A DNA stretch of 64,000 nt, from the NCBI GenBank assembly GCA_031841125.1, contig CM063107.1:65979814-66043813 (forward strand). Reading direction: 5' to 3'. The translations under genes and the position numbers were made by a program. Shown here in pieces: positions 53,801-56,002 of this stretch. Numbering within the stretch: the stretch's first letter is position 1; each line of letters starts with the position of its first letter. The notes under the pieces were generated by a model. It was given only the letters and a program-made list of their open reading frames with translations. It made no database searches and was not told the origin of the DNA. The DNA is from Acanthococcus lagerstroemiae. Taxonomy: Eukaryota > Arthropoda > Insecta > Hemiptera > Eriococcidae.

Positions 53801-53890
53801 CTTACTTTGAGCATCCATCGCGGCTTTATGAACTGCAGAACATTTATAGTTTATGGCTTCCTTGGATATAGTTGCGAGTAGGTCTTCCAT
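3861..53890 (-). CDS. ARFGEF3: BIG3/ARFGEF3 ortholog, complete 31-exon gene
   Basis: The protein belongs to the large BIG/GBF Sec7 family and resembles human BIG3 (ARFGEF3) from end to end: an N-terminal DCB-like domain, a degenerate Sec7 region (about residues 560-690), HDS-type helical repeats with the family motif [13 protein letters not shown], and the C-terminal BIG3 blocks ([20 protein letters not shown]). Human BIG3 is known as a Golgi and secretory-granule protein whose Sec7 domain lacks the catalytic glutamate; the same role here is inferred. The listed exons sum to 6045 nt, which is 2014 residues plus a stop (human about 2177). All junctions are GT-AG, phases agree at all 30 introns and no internal stop occurs. 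The span is about 50 kb, with introns from about 90 bp to 17.6 kb. The most likely error is a missed in-phase small exon in one of the large introns. Confidence 0.93.
4074..5900. other. 3' part of BIG3 intron 30, nothing recognised
   Basis: Intron sequence with poly-A and poly-C runs (for example eight or more C near 4603). The 149-codon frame at 4271-4720 has low-complexity proline/lysine composition and no family resemblance. Confidence 0.5.
5930..6490. repeat. Degenerate short repeat around AGTCT/AGACT
   Basis: Sequence built of 20-30-bp variants of 'aGAsTyTTnnnAGACTnTTnAA' (cagactcttccagaccttta and similar). A similar stretch is found at 36840-37200. No flanking duplication is visible. 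Confidence 0.55.
6590..7796. repeat. Tandem array, unit about 120 bp, interrupted by a SINE and a hAT element
   Basis: Units recur near 6600, 7190, 7310, 7430, 7555 and 7680, each with 'AAyTCAnCAAC..CAaAAttA', 'TGcTCaTAaATAT.ATCAGc' and 'CACAATTTaCA'. Divergence between units is high. The SINE at 6740-7190 sits inside the array, and the last unit is cut at 7796 by the hAT-like element; similar sequence resumes after 13898. Confidence 0.65.
6740..7182 (-). mobile_element. tRNA-derived SINE, copy 1
   Basis: Read on the minus strand, 7178-7113 is tRNA-like: A box TGGCCGAGTGG, B box GGTTCGAGTCC, so RNA polymerase III type. The body follows down to about 6740. Copy 2 at 24640-25080 and the headless copy at 48838-49130 share the body (for example the match around CTGACTAACCCTG and GTTGGCGGTCGCG). 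Confidence 0.8.
8249..9228 (-). pseudogene. LINE reverse transcriptase, C-terminal part
   Basis: It resumes with [20 protein letters not shown] and the catalytic YADDMKL motif ([14 protein letters not shown]), then the thumb ([26 protein letters not shown]). After frameshifts it ends in the typical LINE C-terminus ([20 protein letters not shown]) with a stop near 8249. Confidence 0.9.
9229..11929. mobile_element. 2.7-kb foldback element with long inverted arms, TA target
   Basis: The left end starts CAGGGTGTTCCGGGAGTGG, the right end is CCACTCCCGGAATACCCTG, with TA on both sides (9227-9228, 11930-11931). The arms pair over at least 480 bp (left to about 9715, right from about 11450), so the transcript could fold into a long hairpin. 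No transposase is seen. TIR and TA target suggest Tc1/mariner-type mobilisation; that is inference. Confidence 0.85.
10322..11200. mobile_element. Nested element with 8-bp duplication GTGATAAT
   Basis: It is flanked by identical GTGATAAT (10314-10321 and 11201-11208). Ends GGGCGAATGTAATCTGC and its partner GGGAGAAAGTAAACTGC (minus strand of the right end) are imperfect inverted repeats. The inside repeats 'GTGTGAGCA..' and 'TGCTCACAC' in both orientations many times. GGG ends and an 8-bp duplication fit Merlin or hAT; undecided. Confidence 0.8.
11932..12925. mobile_element. 994-bp MITE, TA target, in the same site as the foldback
   Basis: The ends TGTGACGCGCCATGAGAAAC and its inverse at the right (GTTTCTCATGGCGCGTCACA) continue for about 36 bp, with TA on both sides (11930-11931 and 12926-12927). 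It contains a nested hAT-like element. Apart from that no coding sequence. Confidence 0.85.
12155..12516. mobile_element. hAT-like MITE, perfect 8-bp duplication ATTTTTTG
   Basis: Ends CAGGG(T/A)TGGCAAACGAAAC..GTTTGCCATCCCTG. The flanks 12147-12154 and 12517-12524 are both ATTTTTTG. Each arm (about 100 bp) is itself a near-palindrome. A ~150-bp centre carries GGCTACTAGTAGCCGAGCC. The element at 54402-55484 is a relative in reverse orientation. Confidence 0.85.
12926..13800 (-). pseudogene. LINE reverse transcriptase, N-terminal part
   Basis: It includes the region before RT ([13 protein letters not shown] at about 13690), then RT blocks 0-2 ([37 protein letters not shown]) and LSNRSQY just before the break. 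A stop precedes [12 protein letters not shown], and a frameshift lies after [11 protein letters not shown]. The reading frame continues at 9226 after removal of the two insertions. Confidence 0.85.
13899..15640. other. BIG3 intron 30, resumed tandem-repeat end and unassigned sequence
   Basis: The first about 160 bp resemble the 120-bp array (for example ATAAAGTTCAACTTTCCAA near 14010). The rest has a run of C at 14166 and no recognised gene or repeat end. Confidence 0.45.
15650..16735. repeat. Tandem array, unit about 120-135 bp, about eight units
   Basis: Units share 'CCTGAAAAATTGTAAATtAGCACAAAcTAG', 'GGAAAGGAGGgGAGGGgGTTAGGGTC' and 'TATGGTACCACAGG'. They alternate between two subtypes in the right half. 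The array ends exactly where the LINE fragment begins. Confidence 0.8.
16736..17290 (+). pseudogene. LINE ORF2 tail with zinc-knuckle-like motif, copy A
   Basis: It encodes [20 protein letters not shown] and [16 protein letters not shown], then [20 protein letters not shown]. This is the usual C-terminus of RNase H-bearing insect LINEs (C..CG..EET..HIL..CP). A one-base shift at about 17060 moves to [18 protein letters not shown], which runs to a stop at 17166. Only the 3' end is present; the copy at 58560-58990 is in opposite orientation. Confidence 0.8.
17291..18340. other. BIG3 intron 30, nothing recognised
   Basis: AT-rich. Local similarity between about 17660-17770 and 17780-17880 (GTAACTTTCAG..CATATTTcAGGTA) suggests a decayed duplication. 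No coding sequence recognised. Confidence 0.4.
18340..18600 (-). pseudogene. LINE apurinic endonuclease fragment
   Basis: It encodes [20 protein letters not shown], then [20 protein letters not shown] and [15 protein letters not shown]. This is the AP-endonuclease domain of non-LTR elements (..N/QE.RW.., GVG..., .R.L..R...) with the catalytic Glu in NEVRW. It is open for about 80 codons and lacks the N-terminus. Confidence 0.75.
18620..18720. repeat. Tandem duplication of ~60 bp (TTTGNCAGTCGGCAAATTTT)
   Basis: AATTTGGCAGTCGGCAAATT and its neighbour AATTTGACAGTCGGCAAATT recur about 64 bp apart with C/G tracts between. The stretch starts with CAGGGACGAAACTATAGG, which looks like a hAT-type MITE end, but no partner was found. 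Confidence 0.5.
18721..19620. other. BIG3 intron 30, nothing recognised
   Basis: AT-rich with poly-T tracts and no convincing gene or repeat termini. Confidence 0.4.
19630..19885. repeat. Microsatellite (TCAC/TCAT)n with (CATC) variants
   Basis: Long runs of tetranucleotides: (ACTC)n, (ATTC)n and (CATC)n, with a partly decayed echo around 19990-20060. The apparent 113-codon protein is translated repeat. Confidence 0.95.
20060..21687. other. BIG3 intron 30 near exon 30, mostly unassigned
   Basis: Holds a 32-bp segment (20700-20732) matching, in inverted orientation, the sequence right after the LINE tail at 17255-17287 (GGGTAATTCT..AAAGTGTGACAT). No gene was recognised; a TATAAAAG at about 20482 is not attached to any gene. 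Confidence 0.4.
21688..22387 (-). CDS. ARFGEF3: BIG3 exon 30 (residues 1711-1944), largest exon
   Basis: The first 70 residues are conserved helix ([20 protein letters not shown]); then comes a long acidic, disordered, alanine-rich linker ([17 protein letters not shown]-type repeats) and the conserved [16 protein letters not shown]. The exon is clearly richer in GC than its surroundings, and several long open frames overlap it on the other strand; those are shadows. The acceptor is ATCCGTAG and the donor CACAAA|GTACGT, phase 0. Confidence 0.93.
22435..23335 (+). repeat. Tandem array with period about 150 bp (CTAGCCCCCC / AAATTTGTGTA)
   Basis: About five to six units: 'GTTGGTCCCAGAATTtGTGTACGCTCCCTTCC', 'CTATAAGCGATCAAAGTTT', 'AAAATGCTAGCCCCCCCC', 'GTTGAGTTGGAGGTCTGGAAATG'. 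It stays open in one frame through all units only because indels are multiples of three. Confidence 0.85.
23860..24335 (-). repeat. Inverted partner of the 22.4-23.3 kb array
   Basis: The same unit appears in reverse: GGGGCTAGCA, TTTTGATCGTTTATAGTGGGG, GGAGCGTACACAAATTCTGG. Two to three units. With the array on the left it forms a large inverted structure in BIG3 intron 29, with a non-repeat spacer at about 23336-23860. Confidence 0.8.
24640..25080 (-). mobile_element. tRNA-derived SINE, copy 2
   Basis: Minus strand 25070-25005: CTGTGTGACCAAGCAGTAAC, anticodon-like loop, and B-box remnant GGATGTAAGTCCGATC, weaker than in copy 1. The body is as in copy 1 (CAGTCTCAATCTTTCTGATC, GTTGCTTTCCCCGCGG). 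Confidence 0.75.
25081..26834. other. BIG3 intron 29, nothing recognised
   Basis: G- and C-rich patches (for example GGCCCGGGAAAGCTGGGGGCC near 25500 and GCCCCAGGCCCGGACGAGGC near 25668) resemble MITE ends found near 15300 and 32830, but no pair with a target duplication was established. Confidence 0.4.
26835..27191 (-). CDS. ARFGEF3: BIG3 exon 29 (residues 1592-1710)
   Basis: It encodes [20 protein letters not shown] and [20 protein letters not shown], then [20 protein letters not shown], the strongest BIG3-specific block. The acceptor is CATTATAG and the donor CTAAC|GTGAGT. Confidence 0.96.
27649..27836 (-). CDS. ARFGEF3: BIG3 exon 28 (residues 1530-1591)
   Basis: It starts [18 protein letters not shown], then [20 protein letters not shown] and [11 protein letters not shown], the BIG3 block 'YV.R.PFR.LVIGLLSNQ.LLQTI...LL'. 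The acceptor is TTTCAAACAG and the donor TTCCGAG|GTTTGG. Confidence 0.93.
27837..29064. other. BIG3 intron 27, nothing recognised
   Basis: Contains a run of about twelve C followed by poly-A at 28167-28195. No exon or repeat end found. Confidence 0.4.
29073..29304. mobile_element. hAT-type MITE (TGGGTGTAGCTAG / CTGGCTACGCCCA)
   Basis: The imperfect terminal inverted repeats CATGGGTGTAGCTAG and CTGGCTACGCCCATG flank 232 bp with a G run next to the left end. Flanks CATATCAA and CACATCAG agree at 6 of 8. Similar in kind to 44773-44972. Confidence 0.55.
29310..30850. other. BIG3 intron 27, nothing recognised
   Basis: AT-rich with a long A run at 29792-29819 and a G run at 29885. No coding sequence found. 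Confidence 0.4.
30860..32969. mobile_element. hAT-like element made of internal repeats
   Basis: Left CAGTGTTGGACAAACAGTAT; right end, read inverted, CAGTATTGGGCAGTATC. Flanks ACGTGAGA and ACGTGGGA match at 7 of 8. Inside are about five copies of a 250-430-bp unit (TTTGAATTTGTCACGAGAAATTAAGTAATTAGCACCATT and 'CAATTTTTCACNCTGAGTTCAAATTCG'); the last, near 32220-32460, is inverted. No transposase. The apparent proteins in both strands are repeat translations. Confidence 0.8.
32978..34592. other. BIG3 intron 27, nothing recognised
   Basis: AT-rich intron; a decayed second pass of the 30.4-kb sequence (GTGACTTa..AAGTGGCCACCCT) near 33300-33400 suggests a duplicated repeat. No genes. Confidence 0.4.
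34593..34821 (-). CDS. ARFGEF3: BIG3 exon 27 (residues 1453-1529)
   Basis: It encodes [39 protein letters not shown] and [10 protein letters not shown], near-identical in layout to human BIG3 ('ILSAG..F.EE.W.I.........[24 protein letters not shown]'). The donor is CAGCAG|GTATAT, phase 0. Confidence 0.96.
34822..36209. other. BIG3 intron 26, nothing recognised
   Basis: Mixed AT-rich sequence with a slightly GC-rich stretch at 35540-35640. The open frames there show no family resemblance. Confidence 0.45.
36210..36324 (-). CDS. ARFGEF3: BIG3 exon 26 (residues 1415-1452)
   Basis: It encodes [20 protein letters not shown] and [10 protein letters not shown], the family motif '...E.LARLGCSCIRHL'. 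The acceptor is CGGTTCCAG and the donor TTTGAG|GTAATT. Confidence 0.93.
36840..37210. repeat. Degenerate short repeat around AAGACTnGTTnAGA
   Basis: Short variants such as TTAAGACAACGTTAAGG, AAAGATTTGTTAAGACAG and CAAGACTCACTGAAAA recur every 20-30 bp. Same style as 5930-6490 but no direct copy. Confidence 0.5.
37492..37671 (-). CDS. ARFGEF3: BIG3 exon 25 (residues 1355-1414)
   Basis: It encodes [20 protein letters not shown] and [20 protein letters not shown], the counterpart of BIG3 'FG.YAV.HLLLP.M..WL.......NFK...G...'. The acceptor is TTGATTGCAG and the donor TATCAG|GTGGGT. Confidence 0.92.
38731..39535. mobile_element. ~805-bp insertion with short inverted ends (TTGGGATATAAAC)
   Basis: Absent from the related copy at 58430. 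Ends TTGGGATATAAA and TTTGTATCCCAA are inverted repeats. No target duplication is clear. It carries the nested hAT-like MITE below. Confidence 0.6.
38769..39226. mobile_element. hAT-like MITE with perfect 8-bp duplication GCAAAATC
   Basis: Ends CAGAGATGGAAAGC..GCTTTCCATCTCTG, flanked by GCAAAATC at 38761-38768 and 39227-39234. The inside is rich in AGCTTTTGGCTTT-type words, as in 54597-55337. Confidence 0.88.
39758..40050 (-). CDS. ARFGEF3: BIG3 exon 24 (residues 1257-1354)
   Basis: It contains [16 protein letters not shown] and [17 protein letters not shown], matching human BIG3 around 'LGVLRVW..LL.GL.......DLLFELLRD...TPG'. The acceptor is TATTCCAG and the donor ACCAG|GTTGGT. Confidence 0.93.
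40051..40640. other. BIG3 intron 23, nothing recognised
   Basis: About 590 bp, moderately rich in CTGCC/TACC words; no element ends or exons. Confidence 0.4.
40641..40791 (-). CDS. ARFGEF3: BIG3 exon 23 (residues 1207-1256)
   Basis: It encodes [16 protein letters not shown], an acidic linker, then [20 protein letters not shown] and [12 protein letters not shown]. The acceptor is AAACCTTAG and the donor CTCATTG|GTTAGA. The only exon whose start could be shifted slightly, because the acidic linker is poorly conserved. Confidence 0.85.
40865..41081 (-). CDS. ARFGEF3: BIG3 exon 22 (residues 1135-1206), HDS IRSGW motif
   Basis: It opens [20 protein letters not shown] and RSLFGGLR, the most conserved HDS2-type motif of BIG proteins ('..IRSGW..LF..'). 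It is separated from exon 21 by only about 96 bp. The donor is GGAACTG|GTGAGT. Confidence 0.95.
41178..41357 (-). CDS. ARFGEF3: BIG3 exon 21 (residues 1075-1134)
   Basis: Exactly 60 codons. It encodes [20 protein letters not shown] and [20 protein letters not shown], matching the family block 'ASIH..V..LL.......[11 protein letters not shown].....E'. The acceptor is TTCTTTCAG and the donor GACCAG|GTAAAT. Confidence 0.95.
41934..42219 (-). CDS. ARFGEF3: BIG3 exon 20 (residues 979-1074)
   Basis: It encodes [33 protein letters not shown], then [20 protein letters not shown] and [11 protein letters not shown]. The order LNL.AL..F...LC.AS..QL....RPL.HIM..WS.VGPH is characteristic of BIG3 HDS repeats. 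The donor is ATCGAG|GTAAGC; it ends in phase 0. Confidence 0.95.
42290..42457 (-). CDS. ARFGEF3: BIG3 exon 19 (residues 923-978)
   Basis: It encodes a variable segment ([14 protein letters not shown]) and then [19 protein letters not shown], a conserved helix preceding the [10 protein letters not shown] block. The acceptor is TTTTTTCAG and the donor GGACAG|GTATGA. Confidence 0.88.
42544..42714 (-). CDS. ARFGEF3: BIG3 exon 18 (residues 866-922)
   Basis: It encodes [13 protein letters not shown] directly after the CWKHIFR motif, then a variable polar linker ([18 protein letters not shown]) and an acidic end. The acceptor is ATGGTCTAG and the donor ACGAAAT|GTAATG. Confidence 0.88.
42809..43010 (-). 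CDS. ARFGEF3: BIG3 exon 17 (residues 799-865)
   Basis: It encodes [18 protein letters not shown] and [20 protein letters not shown] followed by CWKHIF. The latter is the HDS motif 'LSM..IL..GLELGS.SPDCW.HVFR'. The acceptor is TTAATTTAG and the donor TTTTCAG|GTAAGA. Confidence 0.94.
43085..43294 (-). CDS. ARFGEF3: BIG3 exon 16 (residues 729-798)
   Basis: It encodes [14 protein letters not shown], a basic stretch ([13 protein letters not shown]) and [16 protein letters not shown], in line with the HDS1-type helices of BIG3. The acceptor is CGTTATTAG and the donor ACTTTGG|GTAACG. Confidence 0.9.
43422..43526 (-). CDS. ARFGEF3: BIG3 exon 15 (residues 694-728)
   Basis: It encodes [15 protein letters not shown] and [10 protein letters not shown]. 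The acceptor is CATTGGCAG and the donor GAAGCAG|GTATGA, phase 1 on both sides. The 3.5-kb intron before it holds the large foldback at 43.9-46.6 kb. Confidence 0.87.
43799..43888. mobile_element. 90-bp palindromic MITE
   Basis: ATGGAGAGACATTATAGC and its exact inverse GCTATAATGTCTCTCCAT enclose about 54 bp, in which GTCGAACAG..CTGTTTCGAC is a second inverted pair. It abuts the large foldback. Confidence 0.65.
43893..46572. mobile_element. 2.7-kb foldback element filled with ~60-70-bp subrepeats
   Basis: Inverted ends: left TTAGTCGGTTTTCCTTCCGCC, then CCAGGCGCACGTTGTTTCGCC and GTCTTCGACAAGAATTTCATGG; right the same in reverse (CGGAAGGAAAACCGACTAA at 46553-46571). Between them 2.5 kb of short degenerate repeats ('GAANAATTTCATCGGAAATcTTCgG.AAATTTTCC', period about 60-70) in which the orientation turns over midway. 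No coding sequence. It lies in BIG3 intron 14. Confidence 0.82.
44773..44972. mobile_element. hAT-type MITE (CAGTGGCGTAGCCAG) nested in the foldback
   Basis: The ends CAGTGGCGTAGCCAGG and CCTGGCTACGCCACTG are exact inverted repeats of a widespread hAT MITE type. Flanks ATCGAGAA and ATCAAGAG agree at 6 of 8, as expected within decayed subrepeats. It carries G and C runs next to the ends. Confidence 0.78.
46573..46992. other. BIG3 intron 14, nothing recognised
   Basis: Unassigned AT-rich sequence. Confidence 0.4.
46993..47158 (-). CDS. ARFGEF3: BIG3 exon 14 (residues 639-693), end of Sec7-like region
   Basis: It has no internal ATG and is found only by splice sites and homology. It encodes [20 protein letters not shown], then [20 protein letters not shown], the BIG3 equivalent of the Sec7 end 'MTKEQFIKMNRGI'. 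The acceptor is TTAACTAG and the donor CTAACAG|GTTACT. Confidence 0.9.
47159..47725. other. BIG3 intron 13, nothing recognised
   Basis: 566 bp of unassigned AT-rich sequence. Confidence 0.45.
47726..47877 (-). CDS. ARFGEF3: BIG3 exon 13 (residues 588-638), Sec7-like helices
   Basis: [19 protein letters not shown] matches the Sec7 helix 'ADTAYVLAYSIIMLTTDLHN' and its BIG3 version. It is followed by [17 protein letters not shown]. The acceptor is TTGAAACAG and the donor ACCGAA|GTACGT. It lies behind a 2.9-kb intron that holds foldback, SINE and hAT insertions. Confidence 0.92.
48078..48540 (+). mobile_element. tRNA-derived SINE, second family
   Basis: The head has GCCGAGTGGATAGCGCGCTG (A-box region), CTCGAAATCC (anticodon-loop-like, as in tRNA-Ser CGA) and CCCGGGTTTGAGCCCACG (B box with one change). 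The body runs to about 48540 and does not match the family at 6740-7182. Not a functional tRNA: the acceptor stem does not pair. Confidence 0.7.
48838..49130 (+). mobile_element. Headless copy 3 of SINE family 1
   Basis: The body matches copies 1 and 2 in the opposite orientation (CAGATCTGAAAGATTGAGAC, GGGGAAAGCAACGGCAACCT, AACCCTGCCCAGGAAG, CGCGACCGCCAACATTCGG). The tRNA part is missing. Confidence 0.75.
49214..49330. repeat. Palindromic ~117-bp inverted repeat
   Basis: CATGACTTCATTTTTCTTTCCTCGTCGTGGC pairs with GCCACGACGAGGAAACTCATAGTCATG about 55 bp further on. Probably a small MITE. Confidence 0.6.
49614..49976. mobile_element. Foldback MITE with ~155-bp arms and a 50-bp loop
   Basis: CAATAGACCTCTCACACAAC pairs with the right end (GGAAGTCTATTG); conserved blocks CAGCAAAAATACCC, ATGTTATTACCTGGGAATGA and TTTGTTAGAAACCA all recur inverted. 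No transposase. In BIG3 intron 12 (the pre-mRNA could fold here). Confidence 0.8.
49984..50430. mobile_element. hAT-like MITE abutting the foldback
   Basis: Ends CAGGGATGGTAAGCC..GCTAACCATCTCTG. Flanks GTTCTGCT and GTTTTGCT agree at 7 of 8. The interior is rich in 'TAATGGCTA' words at both sides. Family style as at 38769 and 54402. Confidence 0.8.
50431..50820. other. BIG3 intron 12, exon-proximal part, nothing recognised
   Basis: Unassigned intron sequence between the hAT-like MITE and exon 12. Confidence 0.4.
50821..50968 (-). CDS. ARFGEF3: BIG3 exon 12 (residues 539-587), start of degenerate Sec7
   Basis: It encodes [20 protein letters not shown] followed by [15 protein letters not shown]. 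The last part aligns with the Sec7 segment just before 'ADTAYVLAYS..', but the canonical catalytic FRLPGE loop is not present here or nearby. The donor is GCCAAG|GTAAGC. Confidence 0.9.
51061..51171 (-). CDS. ARFGEF3: BIG3 exon 11 (residues 502-538), charged linker
   Basis: 37 codons, rich in Lys/Glu ([19 protein letters not shown]) and ending [12 protein letters not shown]. Likely a charged helix in the linker. The acceptor is TTTTGTAG and the donor AAAAAC|GTATGT. Confidence 0.88.
51273..51433 (-). CDS. ARFGEF3: BIG3 exon 10 (residues 448-501), Ser-rich linker
   Basis: It encodes [14 protein letters not shown] and then a serine/acidic low-complexity linker ([22 protein letters not shown]). 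Linkers of this kind precede the Sec7 region in BIG proteins. The donor is TCTGAT|GTAAGC; phase 0 at the 3' end. Confidence 0.88.
51516..51700 (-). CDS. ARFGEF3: BIG3 exon 9 (residues 386-447)
   Basis: It encodes [20 protein letters not shown] and a helical stretch [16 protein letters not shown], as expected just before the Sec7-like part. The acceptor is TTTTCAG and the donor TTCTG|GTTTGT. Confidence 0.9.
51771..51874 (-). CDS. ARFGEF3: BIG3 exon 8 (residues 352-385)
   Basis: It encodes [14 protein letters not shown] followed by [11 protein letters not shown]. The acceptor is TTTTACAG and the donor CGTTT|GTAAGT. It is phase-compatible with both neighbours. Confidence 0.9.
51982..52114 (-). 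CDS. ARFGEF3: BIG3 exon 7 (residues 307-351)
   Basis: It encodes [40 protein letters not shown] and KE, matching the BIG3 block around LYHRM.LYPPPQHR.EA. The acceptor is ACATTTAG and the donor AAGGAG|GTTTGA; it ends in phase 0. Confidence 0.94.
52244..52525 (-). CDS. ARFGEF3: BIG3 exon 6 (residues 213-306)
   Basis: It encodes a conserved helix ([14 protein letters not shown]) and the signature [20 protein letters not shown], which is BIG3-specific in my memory of the family. A Gly/Arg-rich variable stretch follows. The donor is TTTACAG|GTACGG. Confidence 0.93.
52598..52715 (-). CDS. ARFGEF3: BIG3 exon 5 (residues 174-212)
   Basis: The acceptor is ATTTCAG and the donor ACAAAG|GTAATC. After a variable Ser/Asn-rich start ([10 protein letters not shown]), the helix [19 protein letters not shown] is BIG3-like. 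Confidence 0.9.
53110..53275 (-). CDS. ARFGEF3: BIG3 exon 4 (residues 119-173), DCB domain
   Basis: It continues the helix as [20 protein letters not shown], then [11 protein letters not shown] and [12 protein letters not shown], matching the BIG3 order 'MKVLLC..T...NG..VL.I...C.E.Y'. The donor is TTTTTTAG|GTTAGT. Confidence 0.92.
53363..53497 (-). CDS. ARFGEF3: BIG3 exon 3 (residues 74-118), DCB domain
   Basis: Exactly 45 codons, phase 0 to 0. The acceptor is TTTTTGGCAG and the donor CTGAAA|GTAAGG. It encodes MIRDDRFQ, an acidic segment and DDTQVDMLK, equivalent to the linker and start of the next DCB helix in BIG3. Confidence 0.9.
53595..53728 (-). CDS. ARFGEF3: BIG3 exon 2 (residues 29-73), DCB domain
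   Basis: The acceptor is TTTTACAG and the donor TATAT|GTAAGT. It holds the block [20 protein letters not shown], which matches the DCB-domain stretch of BIG3 (LREKC..PLQLALESK..KL). It ends in phase 0. Confidence 0.92.
53806..53890 (-). CDS. ARFGEF3: BIG3 exon 1 (residues 1-28), start codon
   Basis: It begins [20 protein letters not shown], very like the BIG3 N-terminus (MEEIL..LQKEA..SKY.A). The ATG has a good context (gaaaATGG), and an in-frame TAG lies at 53900-53902, so this is the first possible start. The donor is CAAA|GTAAG, phase 1. Confidence 0.92.
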
Positions 53891-54038
53891 TTTCGACAAC
53901 TATACCGGCTGTAAGCAGATTCAATAACTTCCCATATGTTTTTTGAATACCGAAACAGATTTGTTAGTCTCTTGACTGACGTAAAAACCAAACCCAAGAT
54001 ACCTACTGATAAAATTGATAAGATATTTCAGGTTCACA
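53891..54038 (-). promoter_or_regulatory. BIG3 5' leader and possible 5'-UTR splice acceptor
   Basis: The host DNA between the start codon and the upstream inverted-repeat element is only about 148 bp. A pyrimidine-poor but acceptor-like GCTTACAG lies about 20 bp upstream of the ATG, so a non-coding first exon may exist beyond the transposon block at 54.0-56.3 kb. No TATA box or initiator could be assigned. Confidence 0.35.
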
Positions 54039-54401
54039 TCAAGATTATTAAAGAGAAGGTTCACTCATCGCAAATGCAACCCGCTATACGTGACGTCATC
54101 GACGGAAAACGGAATCTCGGATTCCTATAACTTACACAGGATTATCGCTGTTTTCAAAATTTTCCGAATTTTTTTCATTATAATTCTTTGTTTTCTAAGG
54201 ACGGTGCTTGAAATAAGTTTCAGACAAGGAAGAAGAAATATTACAATCAATCGCTCAGTATTAGTATAAGAGTATAACCTTAATATAAAAAATTAATTTC
54301 ATAATATATTATAAACATTAAAAATTTAAATACAAGTTTTCTTAAGTTTGGCATTATTGTGATGTTTTGGTCTTTTCTTCCGCTTTTCTTGAAACAACAA
54401 T

Positions 54402-55484
54402 CAGGGATGGCAAACGAAACCGTTTTTTTTTTTTTCGTTTTGTTATTTCGTTTCAATATTTTTGACAAAAATCAATCGTTATTTTGTTATTCCGTTTCGT
54501 TTGTTTGCCATCCCTGCTATTTACTGAACTCACCCTGACTCAACTCACCCGGGAAAAGAAATGAGATTTCGATTACAGTAGGCTCCGCTACTAGTAGCTG
54601 TATACAAAGCTTCAGCTTCGGCTAAAAACTTAAGACCTTCAAGAATAAAACTTCAGCTTTGGCTTTCGACTTTTTACATGTCGGCTTTCGGCTTCGGCTT
54701 AGTTAAAATAAGGCTTTCAGCTATCGGATCCGATTTATGTTTCGGCATCTTGGATTAAATATAATTAAAAATTATCGAAGATGTAAGTTAAACGGAACTA
54801 CTCTGGTTTCAAATTTCAGTTTCGAATAGGAAGTTGGGATGTTGGGAGCAGTTGACTTTTTTTTTTTGTTCCTTGAAACTCGAATTTGACAGCGTGAATC
54901 GGCGAACAGACAATTTGTAAAGATAAGCCATAAGCCAAGCCAAGAGACCAAGATAAGACCAAGAGCAATGAGCCAATGACTGGATGACTAGAACGTAGAA
55001 CCAGAGAATCAACATCAGATTTATGAAAATAGGCCTTAGATTACATGGAAGTACGGCCCTTTTTATTAGTAGCATAAGGAGAGCATAGGCAAAGTAAAAC
55101 GTAAAACGCTGTTAGCTTAGCCCTAGCTCTGCGAGCAAACAGCAAACTGCGAGTGTGTAGTATACATTGTGTGACCAGTAAAAAGGAAAAGTCGTAAGAA
55201 AGTCGATTAATAAAACTTCAGCTTAAGCTTTCAGCATTTTTACATTAGACTTTGGCTTTCAACTTTCAACTGTATACCATGAAAATTAACAACTATCGGC
55301 TTTTCGGCTTAAACTTTTGGCTGACTTTCAACCTCTGACTAGTACCCGACCCTAGAAAGTGGTTGCAATAGGCTCGGCTACTAGTAGCCGATCCTAAAAA
55401 TCACAAATCAGAAAACTAGGGATGGCAAACAAAACTTTTTTTTTTTCGTTTTGTGATTTCGTTTCGTTTTGTTTGCCATCCCTG
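54402..55484. mobile_element. hAT-like element nested in the inverted-arm transposon
   Basis: Ends CAGGGATGGCAAACGAAAC..TTTGCCATCCCTG. Flanks ACAACAAT at 54394-54401 and 55487-55494 are identical (two extra bases TG at the right). Reverse relative of 12155-12516, with an additional insertion in the middle. Confidence 0.82.
54597..55337. mobile_element. AGCTTT-rich element nested in the hAT-like copy
   Basis: The insertion is defined by comparison with 12155-12516, which lacks it. ACTAGTA lies on both sides (54590-54596, 55338-55344). Right end CTCTG. The inside repeats 'GGCTTTCGGCTTC' words as in 38769-39226. Confidence 0.7.
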
Positions 55485-55508
55485 TGACAACAATCCTAAA
55501 ATATTACA

Positions 55509-56002
55509 GTCGTTGATGCCACAAATACGAATCCAATTGTTGAAATTGAAGAGGACGGGTTGCGATATTTGACTGGCTACATTGCCTGTAAGAAGTTGAA
55601 GGTAGTTCCTCAAATTTTGGAATTTTGCGCTACATTACAAGAGCATAATTATCAACAGCCATCCTGGATTTGTCAATTATCACATGGCGGACTTATTGAG
55701 CCATTGGAAGAGTTCGTTAGCACATTAAGAATTGCAGAAAGTTTATTCTTAAAATTTGTAGGCACTGGTATCCCGAGGGAGCCTTGTATTGTTAAAAAGA
55801 CCTCAGCAAAAATTTTGGCTGCAATGACTGCAGATCAAATTGGTGTACATGTTGGTCTTCATCCATCAATAATAGAAACCTATGTGAAGTTACAAATTTT
55901 CATTCGTATAAAGTTTCTGATGTCAAAAGGCTTGTTGTTTCAAGAAAAGCCGAAGAAAAAACCAAACCATCACAATAATGCCAAACTTAAGAAAACTTGT
56001 TA
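55509..56002 (+). pseudogene. Transposase C-terminus (P/THAP-like)
   Basis: It encodes EEDGLRYLTGYIACKKL, then ICQLSHGGLIEPLEEFVSTL and LQIFIRIKFLMSKGL, ending in a basic tail and a stop. The 'L.Y..GY.A.K', 'S.GGL..P' and 'I.I.FL' blocks are those of P-element/THAP-type transposases. Only the C-terminal ~165 residues remain; family assignment is tentative. Confidence 0.5.
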
